DNA of 64,000 bases. Origin: Eucommia ulmoides (lineage: Eukaryota; Streptophyta; Magnoliopsida; Garryales; Eucommiaceae). Position 1 is the first letter of the stretch; the number at the start of each line of letters is the position of its first letter. Under the pieces are notes generated by a model. It was given only the letters and a program-made list of their open reading frames with translations. It did not search any database and was not told the origin of the DNA. The position numbers and the translations under genes were made by a program. Positions 11,580 through 22,983 of this stretch are shown piece by piece. Location of the stretch: NCBI GenBank assembly GCA_016647705.1, contig CM028328.1, positions 1,794,501-1,858,500 of the forward strand, given 5' to 3'.

Positions 11580-14500
11580 GTTGCGTGTGATATTATGTTG
11601 AGCGACTCAATTTCGTTGCTTCTTTCAACCAATTACTTTATTATTTTATATTATTTTTTTTGTGGAAAAAAAATTAGAAAATAAAATTTTGGTTGAAAAA
11701 AGTGGTGAAAATTATATATTTTGTCTCTAAAATATCTTTATGGACCATATTTTTCAAATTTCATATTTGATCCCTCACAAATTTTACCGCCGCTTTAATT
11801 TTGTTATTGGAATGAAAAATGGGTTGCGCTCCACACTTAGCCTTTTAATGAAAATATTTTTATCATTTTATCACTCTATTATCCCTGAGACGTTTTCCTA
11901 TAATGTTACCTTAATAATAATTTGTTTGAAAAACTAGGGTTCGATTCTTATGTGGAACACTTTATAAATGAAATCTTGAATTAATTTGTTGTGAGAGAGT
12001 GTGCCTGTAAGATCGTCGATGAAAGTGATAAGTTGGTCCGGACACACTTTACCGTATAATAAATAAAAGAAAACACCAGATGCTTATATGCATGAAAGAA
12101 AAAAATAATGGTTATATGTACGAAAAAGAATATTTTTTTGTATGCATGAAAAAATGTCATTATTTTTGGGGTAAATCCGCCGAATTGCAATTTCAAATTT
12201 GGGCGACCAAATACTCCGTAATAACGTTGTCAATTTTCGAGATTGAAATAAATATAAAACTTGAAAGATCAAATATATAATTTGACAAATTTCAGAGTTC
12301 CGGGTACAAAATATAATTTTCTCAAAAATGTGTAATAGCTTTTTCTCACCTTATCTCAACTACACGTCAAACAACTTTTTTCTAATTTCTCCCCCTTGAA
12401 AAAGTGAAATGACCATTGATTCTTGCCGATGTTTCAGTCCTCAACTCTTTTTCTAAAAATCTAAAATTACGTCACTGTAATTTTTTCATATAAAAAATTA
12501 CAGTTATTTTTATGGTGTACAATAATTATTATACACAGTGAATTAGATGACCAGTGAACTGTAAAATCGAGGATTATGACAAAAAAAAAAAAAAAAAAAA
12601 CTCAATATTGGCTAGATATGAAGTTTTGATTTGATATCACAATTAATATTACCAAAGGAATAAAAAATAGAAAATAAAAATTGTAGAATAAATTAAAAAT
12701 AAATTGTAGAATTTTAACTAATGTTAAAATTCTATTTGGTATCATAGTTAACATTAACTAAAATACCGAAAGGTGCAAAAAAAAAAAGTTGATAGAGACA
12801 AAAAAACAAATTTTGTATAAAATAGGTTTTGGTGAACTGTCCACAAACTTAAAATTTTAATCCATGCAGTCTATGCGTTACAAATTATGGTACTACATAA
12901 TATTTTCAGTTAATAAATTACAGTATCTTTTATGGCGTACAATAAATTTGGACTTTTGACAAAATTATTAAATTTTAAAAAAAATTACTGTACAAATTGA
13001 ATTGTAGAGATTATGACAAGAAGAACCTCGATATTGACTAGAGATGGAATTTTGATTTGATATCACAATTAATATCACCAAAGGAATAAAAAATAAAAAT
13101 TGTAGAATAAATTAAAAAAAAAAATTCAAAAAACAACAATTACATATTAAATAATATCACCATAGTCATCAAAAATAATATTTCCCAATATTATATCATA
13201 ATAATTTAATTTTAATATTTAATTAAAAAGTTGAAAAAGTTGAAATAGACATTCCTGTGGGGGTCCCACTTGTAATTATTTAGACAAACTAGCCGTTATT
13301 TATTTTGTCTTCCGTATATTGATTGTCTCCTTAAAGTCTGTCGTCTTTATTCGTCATCCTAGTTAATGATTATGTTTAGGTCATGTTTGGTTTTAATCAG
13401 GTGAAAATCACAGTCAAAATTGTACATCAAGGGTCGAAATTCTGTTAAAATATAATTATTCATATCGTATAACCTACGGTGAAGATATAATTATTAAAAT
13501 TCGGTTAAAATATAATTTTTCATATCGTATAACGTACGGTGAAGATATAATTATTAATTCGAATCACGAAACCGCGACTTATAATAGTGTTATATTTGAA
13601 CTGTTCATCAGAATTCAGTTTGAATCTTACGAAATTTGGCGGCTCTCTAAATGAAAGGGGATTAGGTAAGAATTTTACTTATATGTATGTGTGTCAGTAA
13701 CGTTCCAATGCCATTTGATTCCTAATTAACTAGGAGTACTTAACCGATATTGTACTGGTATCCCAAGTACCAATTGGAGTACTTAAACGATATTGACGAG
13801 TCAGTTGAAAGCTGAGAATATTGCGGATTTTTAATTTCCAGGTAACACGAGGTTTCACACATAATTTTAGGGATTTTTTTTTTGGGGGGGGAGGGGGGGG
13901 GGGGGGAATAGCTGTTTGAACCTGCATGAAGTATCAAACCACCCGCTTAACCCTTTACTTTTAATTTAATTAAATAGACTGACGGAAGTTAAAGATCGAA
14001 CTATTTAATTCTATATTTGAATTCGAGGCGAAAATACTCACTAATTTTCTAGAATTATCAGTTGAATTCAAATCAATAAACCTTTTTTTCGTAATGATTC
14101 AAATCACTAAATTTTCTCTCTCTTCGTTCTTCTTCTTCTCTCTCCTAAGTCTCCCCAACCCCCAAACTCACATATTCGTGTAGTTCGTTGCAAATCCGCT
14201 CGGTGGGAATAGGGGTTTAGGGAAGAGAGAGAAAACAAAATAAAATGTGTATTAAAAAATACTTTAAATGATGTTTCAAATATTATTAATATATAAAAAA
14301 ATATCATTAATATCTATTAATAACTCCAGACGCAAATATATGAAATGTGTATTTTTGTGTCTTCAGACAAATTTTAATTTTTTTTTTTTTTTTTTTTATA
14401 TATACATATTAGAGGAGAAAGTTAAACTCTAGACCTTCCACGAAAGAGAAGAATATATAGCTATATGTAAATAATAGTTTCCCATCTCCTTGCATGATTC

Positions 14501-15559
14501 ATAGTTAGGTCACCAAAAGTTCTTTATGTTGTTGGTTTAGGTCCAAGCCATGATTATGGTTGTTACTTATAGTGTTTGGTATGCGAGATTAGAATGGCCA
14601 CGGAAATGGTTATTTCATTCTTATATTTGGTACATGAGATTAAATCTCATTCCCGTTATTGAGGATTTCTTCATTCCACGAAACATAGGATTAACCAATA
14701 TCAAGATAACTCAGTACTACTTAATCTCAATTACTTGGGATTATTAAGTTTTGATCATTCATCGGCCAAGAAATAAGACCAAATATTTGAATTGGAATGA
14801 AATTTAAAAAATTAACTATTATACTGTTCGAAAATTTAATTAAATTACTATTTTACTCTTTGATGTTATTCTGATATCACATGTAATTCTTTTTGTCACC
14901 AAATATAGGAATGGTAATAACCATTCAATTTCATTATTATATTAATTCCAATTCTATTGTCATTCCGTTCTATTCCAACGTATCAAACGCATTTTAGAAA
15001 TTAAATTAGCGTTGTTTGGTTAATAAAGAAAAATAAAAAATAAAAATTAATTCACTGTACTGTAATTTACTATTTTATACTCACATATTACGAAAATAAA
15101 TTAAAAATTTTATTACCAGTGTAATTTTACTCATTCTCTCTCGTTTTCTTTTATTTTTCTGCCAAATTACTTTGAGAATTGTACATTTATCCTTCCTATT
15201 TTCCATCTATACCAAATAAGTTTTTTTTTTTTTTTCATTTTTTTCTCACCCAATCAAATATACCGTTAAATTTAATCAAATCAATGTGAAAAAATACGCT
15301 TTCAATCGTTATACGCGTAAATTGATTGAAAAACATCTTATCATAAAAAAAATAATAATAATATTCCTTTTCTGTCAAGGAAGATGAACAGCAAGCAAAC
15401 TCCAACGTCCATTGTTGTTGAAAACGACATTACAATTTGCAAAAAAACATTCAACGTACCTGCAAGGAGGAGATGATTATCAATACGGCTTTGAACAAAT
15501 GTTATCATTTAGTTAAATATCAACATCTACCCCCAATCTTTTTCCCATTATCAGCACCT

Positions 15560-16010
15560 TTTTTTAGACAATAAGGTAGGCATATATATATATATATATA
15601 CACACACACCTTCATTTTGTCAAATTGGGTTTTTAATTATTATTTTTTTTGTTAATTTAATTTTTTAATAAATAAAAAATTAATTTCATTCAAATGGGTT
15701 TTTAATTATTATTATTTTTTGTTAATTTAATTTTTTAATAAATAAAAAATTAATTTCTGGATTACTTGACACCTTCATTTTGTCAAATTGGGTTTTTAAT
15801 TAATTTTTTTTTGTTAATTTAATTTTTTAATAAATAAAAAATTAATTTATGGATTACTTGTATATATATATATATATATATACACCTCTTCATTTTGTCA
15901 AATTGGGTTTTTAATTAAAATTATTTTTTTGTTACTTTAATATTTTAATAAATAAAAAATTAATTTCTGGATTACTTGTATTGATTTTTTTTTTAAAAAA
16001 GGCATTGATT
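15560..16010. repeat. AT-rich tandem repeats with TA microsatellites
   Basis: Three to four copies of a roughly 100-150 bp unit (CTTCATTTTGTCAAATTGGG, AT-rich middle, AATTTCTGGATTACTTG) are separated by TA runs. Unit B has two copies at about 26340-26560, so copy number changed after the duplication. Confidence 0.8.
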
Positions 16011-16189
16011 TTCAGTAGCCTGTATTATTTTATTGATATTTATTATTGATAAAGTAAAAAAGTGATATGAAAAAAACGAGAAGGTTTAAACATTGTGTTA
16101 GCCTCTCCCACTATTTATAATAAGAATTAGAAAACCATAAAGAAAACCTTAAGTAATAGAAAAGACATAAATACCCTTTAATACTCCCC

Positions 16190-17403
16190 ATCAAACTGGA
16201 GCATATATATTGTATGCTCCTAACTTATTACAAATGTATTTTATCCTTGAACCCCCAATGGTTTAGTAAATATATCAGTTAACTGATCAATTGAATTTAC
16301 ATGTTTAGTTTCAATCTGCTTTTGCAACAATTTTTCTCGAATGAAGTGACGATCAACTTCAATATGTTTTGTTCTCTCATGGAAGACTAGGCTGGAAGCA
16401 ATATGAAGTACTGCTTGATTATCATATACCAGATTTATTGGTGAAGAGTATCCAAACCCAAGTTCTTCCAACAAGTATTTCAACCAAGTTAACTCACAAG
16501 TGGTATGGGTCATTACCCTGTATTCTGATTCTGCACTTGATCGTGCCACCACAGTCTACTTTTTACTCTTCCAAGAGACAAGGTTACCACCAACGAACTC
16601 ACAATATCCAGTAGTAGACTTTGTATCCGAGGCCGATCCAACCCAATCTGCATCCATGTAGCCCTTTATTTGAGTATGACCAAAGTTTTGATATAAGAGA
16701 CCACAATCAGGAGCACCTTTCAAATATCGGAGAATACAGATCACTGCATCCCAGTGGCAAATCATTGGACGATCTAAGAACTGACTGATAACACTAACAA
16801 CAAATGAGATATCTGATCTGGTAACTGTCAGGTAGTTCAACTTTCCAACTAACCGTCTATATTGTGTTGAATCTGTCAGTGGTACACCTTGATCTGCTAA
16901 CAGTTCCGTGTTTGGATCCATAGGCGAGTCAATCGGTTTAGTTCCTAACATTCCTGTTTCGCTCAATAGGTCAAGGACATATTTTCTCTGAGACAGGTAA
17001 ATGTCTTGACGTGATCAAGCGACTTCAATTCCCAAGAAGTACTTTAAGTGACCCAAATCTTTCGTTTGAAACTTACTATTCAAAAACTGAATACCACCGT
17101 GGTCATCCCCGGTAATCATGATGTCATCCATATACACAATCAACAATATTCTCACGACTTTACTATGCTTGTAGAAGACGGAATGATCGACTCCACATCG
17201 TCGAAGACCAAACTCAGTGACCACTTCACTAAATCTTCCAAACCATACTCGAGGAGACTGCTTGAGGTCATAAATAGATTTCTTCAAGCGACACACCAAT
17301 CCAAACTCCCCCTGAGCAACAAACCCAGGAAGTTGCTCCATAAATACTTCCTCAGTTAAATCGCCATTTAAGAAAGTATTCTTAATATCGAGCTAATGTA
17401 ATG
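16190..17403 (-). mobile_element. Ty1/copia pol fossil (reverse transcriptase and RNase H part)
   Basis: A broken copia element on the minus strand. Recognisable parts in order are the reverse transcriptase (including the YMDD box in VYMDDIMITGDD and KYFLGIEV), the region before RNase H (KLNYLTVTRSDIS, YMDADWVGSASD) and RNase H (SSAESEYR, KHIEVDRHFIREK, DIFTKPL). Gag, protease, integrase and LTRs are absent here. There are a few breaks, so it looks moderately old. It is present in unit A but not unit B and so probably arrived after the duplication, or was lost from B. Confidence 0.93.
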
Positions 17404-17990
17404 TCTTGGTTCCTTTCCTTGCTCCCGCCGTTGTCCGGGCTGAGCTCCTGATTGTCACCTACACAAAGGACGGCCGGATTTTTCCAAGCGTGTCCCCTCC
17501 GGCGTGAAAGTAAGGATCCGGGGGTAAAGATAGGTCGGAGAGTTACTGTTATCTTGACCTGTTTGACCGATCAGAGGTAAAATTTCTCTCTCTAGAATGT
17601 TTTTCTCGTCGTGGTAAAGTTTGGAGGAAGCCAATTTATAGGCGAAAGAGTGATTATCATAAGTAACATTAAGACCTTAAGCTCGGATTACTGATAAGCA
17701 GTCAAGCGCGTGGATGACACGGATGATTAGAGTCATGGGCCTTGAGCCCATCACTGTTGAGGATGAGGTTGGCGACCGACCTCCCGAGATGTTACATGAG
17801 GCCGGCCCACCCACGGAGATTGGTCTGGGCACTCCAACCTTCAGCGGGCTGATGGGCGTTGATCGGGCAAGCCACACGCGAGGAGGTCGGTTTGGGCACA
17901 CCGGGCTCACGCGAGTTGCCTATTCACCAAGGTTGGTACGTAGGTCGGTCAACGGCAGATGCGGCCTTACCGACAACTTTACACATATCA
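17404..17990 (-). mobile_element. Gypsy-type LTR remnant
   Basis: GC-richer than its surroundings. On the minus strand it has a CCTATAAATTGG promoter box and, downstream, a CCGGAGGGGACACGCTTGG-like R/U5 block. It parallels the bounded solo LTR at 50802-51477, which has the same block order, and its right end ACATATCA resembles that LTR's TATATCA end. The left limit against the copia fossil is uncertain. Solo LTR or truncated element; no coding part. Confidence 0.6.
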
Positions 17991-18328
17991 AATATTAAAT
18001 TTGAAAATATAATCCCGGATTGTCAATCCCAAGTTTTATTTAAATTACACTTTCAACTCGAGATTGTCAATCCCAATTTTTATAAATAAAAAAAAATAAA
18101 AAAATTCATCCGTATATCCAAGATTGACAACCCCAGATTTAGAGAATGTTTTTGGAGGTATTATCGGGGCTTGTAACCTTGAGTCGGTTTTAATATTAAG
18201 GTTATAATATAATTATTTTGTAAAAAAAAAAAAAGTAATAAAAAAAATTATTTTTACCTAAACAACTAGAGAGAAGACGGTAGAGAGAGAAAATTGAAGA
18301 GAGGGAGAGAAGGGGGATTGGTTATCTA

Positions 18329-18889
18329 GGCCCCATTTGGTAACCATTTCTATTTCAGAAATTCTCATTCCATTCTCAAATTTTTGGGAATTCTATTTGG
18401 AAATAGCGTTTAGTAATTTTTGTTTCCGTTTCCATTTCATTCTCATTTGAGAATTGTGCCTACTTTTTTCTTAAGAAATGAGAAACAAAAAACAGTTGTT
18501 TCTCATTATTTCCATTCCATTCCCAAAACACATGGTCACTGTTCATCCACCGGGCGACCACCGTCCGCCACCGCTGGCGGTGGCCATCTCCGGCGACGTC
18601 CATTCCCAAAACACATGGTCACTGTTCATCCACCGGCGACCACCGGCCGCCGGCGGTGGCCATCTCCGGCAACCGTTGTCGGTCACCGTCCGGCCGGAAA
18701 TTTTTCGGCCACTGTCACCCACCCGTCATCGTTGTCCGGCCATCGCCGGCGACGTCGCCATTGCCTTCCGGTCGGCGTCGCCGTTGTCGGAGCCACCGCC
18801 GTCAGGCCAAAACAGAACAAAAAAATAAAAAAAAAGATTTTATAATAAAATCGTTATCAAACACAATTCCCTTCTCAAAACAAAATAAA
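18329..18889. mobile_element. Tourist-like element T1 (3' truncated)
   Basis: It starts GGCCCCATTTGGTAACC and follows the family layout: AT-rich arm with GAAATGAGAAAC, a GC-rich core full of CCGGCGACC words, then AAAATCGTTATCAAACACAATT. The last roughly 100 bp seen in T2-T4 are missing, replaced by the stem-loop insert. Its core contains an internal duplication (CAAAACACATGGTCACTG at about 18527 and 18607). Unit B lacks it. Confidence 0.8.
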
Positions 18890-19520
18890 TATCACTTGTC
18901 TGAGTTCATATACTAACCTGTAAATTGAGGAGTAAAAGTCTGAATAAAAGAAGTGTAAATATCAAAATGAAGAACAAATGAGAGAAAGAGCAAATGAAGA
19001 AGTGTGAATTTTAATGAACTCAGACAAGTGATATATATAGGCGAAATATCGTGCAAGTATCCCGTGGCTATTCAAAATTTCAAAATAAGGCTGAGTCTAA
19101 TAGCAAAAGAAGGCAGCCTAAAAGGCTGCCTTCTTTTGCAACTTTGGGCGGTCGTTTGACCGGCCAAAGCAAACGGCGACCAACCGATAACGGCTGGTCG
19201 CCGTTTAGTGTGATCCCGCCCTTTACAAGGGCGGGATCACATAAAAAAAATAAAAATAAATGATCCCGCCCTACACAAGGGCGGGATCATAATATTTTTT
19301 TTTTTTATACGATCCCGCCCGGCGGAATCACATGAAGATTAAAAAAAAAACACTTTTTTTATCCCGGCCTTCAGAAGGGCGGGATTAAAAATAAAAAATA
19401 AAAAAATATGGCGATCCTGCTGTTCGTAACAGCAAATACATCATTGCCGTAAATAAGTTAAAATCTGAATTATTTAAGTAATTTTTATTTTTTTTTAAAT
19501 ATTTATTGCGTAAACAAATC
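18890..19520. other. Stem-loop-rich insert upstream of glucanase copy A
   Basis: A perfect 20-bp inverted repeat (18890-18909 and 19014-19033) encloses about 104 bases. Next to its inner-right arm is a minus-strand TATA-like CTATATATAT (19031-19040). Eight stem-loops follow: 19103-19139 (16-bp perfect stem, 5-base loop), 19142-19169 (12 bp, one mismatch), 19171-19206 (16 bp, one mismatch), 19209-19241 (15 bp perfect), 19260-19290 (13 bp perfect), 19311-19329 (9 bp, one mismatch), 19361-19385 (11 bp, one mismatch) and 19418-19434 (7 bp). Several share the GATCCCGCCC/GGGCGGGATC stem. Absent from unit B. It could be an LTR-like or foldback element read on the minus strand. I do not recognise the family. 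Confidence 0.75.
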
Positions 19521-19618
19521 AAGCCTCAACTCCCTCCCCCACCACACCCACCACCCACCCACCCACCCGCCGCCATTTTTCCCAGTTGCCCCACCACTCT
19601 CTCTCCTCTTTCTCTCTC

Positions 19619-19626
19619 TATAAATA
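19619..19626 (+). promoter_or_regulatory. TATA box of glucanase copy A
   Basis: TATAAATA lies 68 bases before the ATG at 19694, within a CT-rich leader. The same box and spacing occur at copy B (29003-29010). Confidence 0.75.
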
Positions 19627-19693
19627 CTCATCTCCATCTCAAACTCCAACTTCAATTTTCCCTCTCTCTCGAGATATACTGTGTTCAGAAAAC

Positions 19694-20887
19694 ATGGGCA
19701 CCTCCAGTTATCCCCATTGTCTACTGCTCATCTCTCTCTTACTCTCCCTCTCATGGCTCCGTCTCTCTCTCTCCGATTCCGGTTCGGTCGGAATCAACTA
19801 CGGCCGTATCGCCGACAACCTCCCGGACCCAGCAAGGGTCGTTCAGCTCCTCAAATCCGTTAATCTTACCCGAGCGAAGCTCTACGATACCGATTCCTCC
19901 GTCCTCACCGCCTTCGCCGGCTCTGGTATTTCCTTCACCGTCGCGCTCCCCAACGGGCAACTCTCCGCAGCAGCCGCTAACCAGTCGTATACCGACTCGT
20001 GGGTACAATCCAACATCGTCGCTTACCAACCGCAGACTCTGATTGACGCCATCGCCGTCGGGAACGAGGTGTTCGTGGACCCGCAAAACACCATGGAATT
20101 CCTCGTACCCGCCATGACCAACATGTATGCGTCGCTGGTGAAGTACAACATCAATTCATCGATCAAGGTTTCGTCGCCGATAGCGCTGAGCGCTCTGCAG
20201 AGCTCGTATCCGTCGTCCGCCGGCGCGTTCAGACAGGAGTTGATCGAACCGGTGATCTTACCCATGCTGAATTTTCTCCGGCAGACGGGATCGTATCTCA
20301 TGGTTAACGCCTACCCATTTTTCGCTTACACCGCGAACACGGACACAATCTCTCTGGATTATGCTCTGTTCCGGCAAAACAATGGCGTCACCGACCCCAA
20401 CAACGGGCTCGTCTACAATAGCCTGTTCGACGCCCAACTCGACGCCGTTTTCGCCGCCATGAGAGCACTCCAATACGACGACGTAAAGGTCGTTGTCTCC
20501 GAGACGGGCTGGCCATCAAATGGAGACGAAAACGAACCCGGAGCAACCGAGGAAAACGCGGCGGCGTATAACGGCAACCTCGCCCGCCGAGTCCTCACCG
20601 GCGGCGGAACTCCCCTGAGACCCAACGACACTCTCAACGTCTACCTATTCGCCCTCTTCAACGAGAATCAAAAAACCGGCCCCACGTCGGAGAAAAACTA
20701 CGGCCTTTTTTACCCGAACGAAGAGAGAGTCTACGACATACCCTTGACCAGCGCCGCCATCGCGACGGGGACTAACGGAACCACTCGGGTGGTGACGCCG
20801 GATATGGCACTTGCAACTTCCCTACAGGATTTTGAGGGCCAAATTATTTTTATTTTATTTTTATTTTATTTTTGTTTTTTGGGATAA
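19694..20887 (+). CDS. GH17 glucan endo-1,3-beta-glucosidase lacking X8 domain (copy A)
   Basis: GH17 enzymes hydrolyse beta-1,3-glucan (callose) in the cell wall. The 397-aa protein has a signal peptide (hydrophobic about 9-26), SVGINYGR, the acid/base glutamate in VGNEVF (E125) and the nucleophile in VSETGWPS (E270). It is nearly identical to copy B through residue 369 (VVTP). There an internal deletion, relative to copy B, removes the X8 domain, the intron and its splice sites, and joins the last-exon sequence out of frame. This adds a new tail of about 28 residues, DMALATSLQDFEG followed by a hydrophobic stretch rich in Phe, Leu and Ile. I chose the ATG at 19694, which matches copy B; the frame is open upstream to 19586, but that lies before the TATA box. 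The gene may be a functional catalytic-only enzyme or a decaying duplicate. Confidence 0.88.
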   Translation: MGTSSYPHCLLLISLLLSLSWLRLSLSDSGSVGINYGRIADNLPDPARVVQLLKSVNLTRAKLYDTDSSVLTAFAGSGISFTVALPNGQLSAAAANQSYTDSWVQSNIVAYQPQTLIDAIAVGNEVFVDPQNTMEFLVPAMTNMYASLVKYNINSSIKVSSPIALSALQSSYPSSAGAFRQELIEPVILPMLNFLRQTGSYLMVNAYPFFAYTANTDTISLDYALFRQNNGVTDPNNGLVYNSLFDAQLDAVFAAMRALQYDDVKVVVSETGWPSNGDENEPGATEENAAAYNGNLARRVLTGGGTPLRPNDTLNVYLFALFNENQKTGPTSEKNYGLFYPNEERVYDIPLTSAAIATGTNGTTRVVTPDMALATSLQDFEGQIIFILFLFYFCFLG

Positions 20888-21415
20888 ATTAATTTAAAAT
20901 AGGAATTTAGAGGGATTTTATTTTTATTTTTATTTTTATTTAGCAGCTTTGATTATTTTTAATGTAATTAAATAAGATAAGAATCCTATTAAAATTTTAT
21001 TTTTAAAATTTTGTGAAGGGATTAAACCTAAAAAAAATATATTATATTATAATAGGTTTTAATAATTATTTACCAAAAAAAAATTAAAAATTAAAATATT
21101 AATGATTGTTAAAGGGTCAATTTTTTATGACGGTGGGTTAATTATATTTTGTACACGCAAGCCATGTTTGTGAACTTAAAAAATTATTGAAAATTTAATA
21201 TATTAAATATTTTTTATAATAATTTTATAAAAATATATATTAAATTTTTCAACTAACTTCATTAATTAAATAATTTTAATTATATTTATCAAATACACTT
21301 AATTAATTAAATACTTAATCTAATCAATTTTAAGTGCTTAATTTAATTATCAAAAATGTCTCAAGTGTTTTTACCACTTAAGTAGTATACTTGAATTCGT
21401 TTACACTATAAAGAT
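20888..21415. other. 3' flank of glucanase copy A
   Basis: AT-rich, with no gene. It matches the 3' flank of copy B from about 31270 (GATAAATTAATTTAAAATAGG). It should hold the polyadenylation region; several AATAAA-like words occur but none is decisive. Confidence 0.5.
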
Positions 21416-21652
21416 TAGGGGTGTAAGTGAAAATCGTGTACCCGACCTGACCCGCCCGATTCAACCTCTTGTCGGGCGGTTAGAGACTGCCCAAAAAAAT
21501 TCATAATCAAACCCATCCCGCCCGCAAGGAACACCGGCTAGGATCAGATACCCTTGATAGTTGATACCATACCCGCGTTCTCCGAACCCGACCGAAATAA
21601 AAACATAATTCTTCTATTCCCGACCCGCCCGCCCGCCCGTTTTACACCCCTA
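21416..21652. mobile_element. hAT MITE with 8-bp target duplication (unit A)
   Basis: The ends are TAGGGGTGTAA and TTACACCCCTA, flanked by identical ATAAAGAT copies (21408-21415 and 21653-21660). The interior is rich in GACCCGCCC words. The same insertion with the same flanks is in unit B (32094-32319), so it predates the duplication. Confidence 0.92.
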
Positions 21653-22079
21653 ATAAAGATAGAATAGTTGTGCTGAACATGATTAGCTAAAAAGTCAACA
21701 TCTATATTTTTAATTTTATTAATTAAAATTCAAAAAAAAATTAGCAACTAAAAATTTATCATTTAAAATTTAAGATTATCAAATCAATATATTTTTTATT
21801 GTTTTATTAGAAAGTGAAAAATTATTGAAACAAATAATTTGTTAAAGCCCATAATTCACAATTGTTTGAAGCCCAAGCCCAACTACCCTTTCATAATAAT
21901 GTTTTATATTCCACGTGTGAGTGTCGGTGCCCATGCAGTGAAATGAGAATTTGATGAGATGAAAATTTTATTTTTTTTTAGAAATAAAATTGCATTTCAT
22001 AACGACATAATTCTGTTATGATTTGAGAATATAATCATGTTTGGTAACGACAAAATTTATTTTGGTCCTAGAAATAAAT

Positions 22080-22520
22080 AACGAACTCAAAACCACAATC
22101 AATAAATTATCAAGCAATCGAACCCTAAATCCCAATAAAAAAATTATCAAACAATCGAACCCTAAACCACAATAAAAAAAATCACTAAGCAATCGAAATC
22201 GAAATTAAAATTCTAAACCCCAGTCAAAATCCAATTAAAATCGAAATCGAGAATAAAAAATGGAAACCCTAATTGAGATCGACGAAATCGAAATATCCTA
22301 TATCGAAGTCGATTTCGATTTAGGGACGAACAAGGAAATCAGCGAAATCAAAATACCCTAAATCGAAATCGATTTCGAAATCGACGAAATCGAAATCGAT
22401 TTCGATTTAGGGTTGAACAAGGAAATCAACGAAATGGATTTCGATGAATCGAAATCGATTTCGATTTCCACGAAATTGAAATGGAAATCGATTTCGATTT
22501 AGGATATTGATTTCAACAGA
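22080..22520. repeat. AAATCGA/TCGATTT-rich repeat region (unit A)
   Basis: It has many AATCGAAATCGATTTCGATT-like words in both orientations, with interspersed CCCTAAA/TTTAGGG words. Counterpart at 33780-34300 in unit B. Non-coding. Confidence 0.8.
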
Positions 22521-22983
22521 GAATCGAAAATGGAACTCACAGCATATTGGCGTGCTGTATGTCCGCCTCGAGAACCTTGAGAGATTCTTCATACGAAGAC
22601 GACCTCGGAAGCTGATAATAATCCATCATTTCCCTCTCTCTCTTCTGGGTTTGTTACTGAACGAGCAAAACGATGATCAAAAACAAAAACCCAGAATCAA
22701 AACAGCCGATTAATCGCTCAAAATTTCTTGGGTTGTCCAAATTGAACAAGCAGGGGATGTGGGCGGAGAGAAACAAGCATGAATGCAGTCCAGAAGCTGC
22801 AGTGGGTGGTGAAACAGAGTGGTCACTATGACCCTAGAGAGAGAAAGAGGAGAGGGAAACAAGAGAGAGAGAGAGAGAGGGGGGAGAAGAAGAAGAATCG
22901 GTCTTTCCCCTTGCGGTTTTTTGAATTTTTGGGGCGCGTTGAATTTAACAAATATTAAAAAAAAAATTGTTATTTTAAAAACA

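Larger units (their letters stand above)
12288..22983. repeat. Segmental tandem duplication, unit A
   Basis: Unit A aligns by eye with unit B (23297-34400). Matching landmarks are 12300/23310 (ACAAAATATAATTTTCT), 13255/24105 (GGTCCCACTTGTAATTATTT), 14580/25310, 15370/26110, 18000/28505, the GH17 genes (19694/29078), the hAT MITE (21416/32094) and the AAATCGA region (22080/33780). Offsets vary from about 11.0 to 9.4 kb because of later insertions. Unit A alone has the copia fragment, the gypsy-type LTR, MITE T1 and the stem-loop insert. Confidence 0.88.

Noticed and set aside
15560-16010. CRISPR-like or centromeric satellite array
   Set aside because: Few, uneven AT-rich copies with TA microsatellite spacers in a plant genome. 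This is ordinary local repeat growth.
18890-19520. Retrozyme or hammerhead ribozyme origin of the stem-loop insert
   Set aside because: I looked for the hammerhead core words (CTGATGA with GAAA) on both strands and did not see them.
19586-19693. 36-codon N-terminal extension of the copy A frame
   Set aside because: It begins upstream of the TATA box, and copy B's frame does not support it. The signal peptide starts at 19694.
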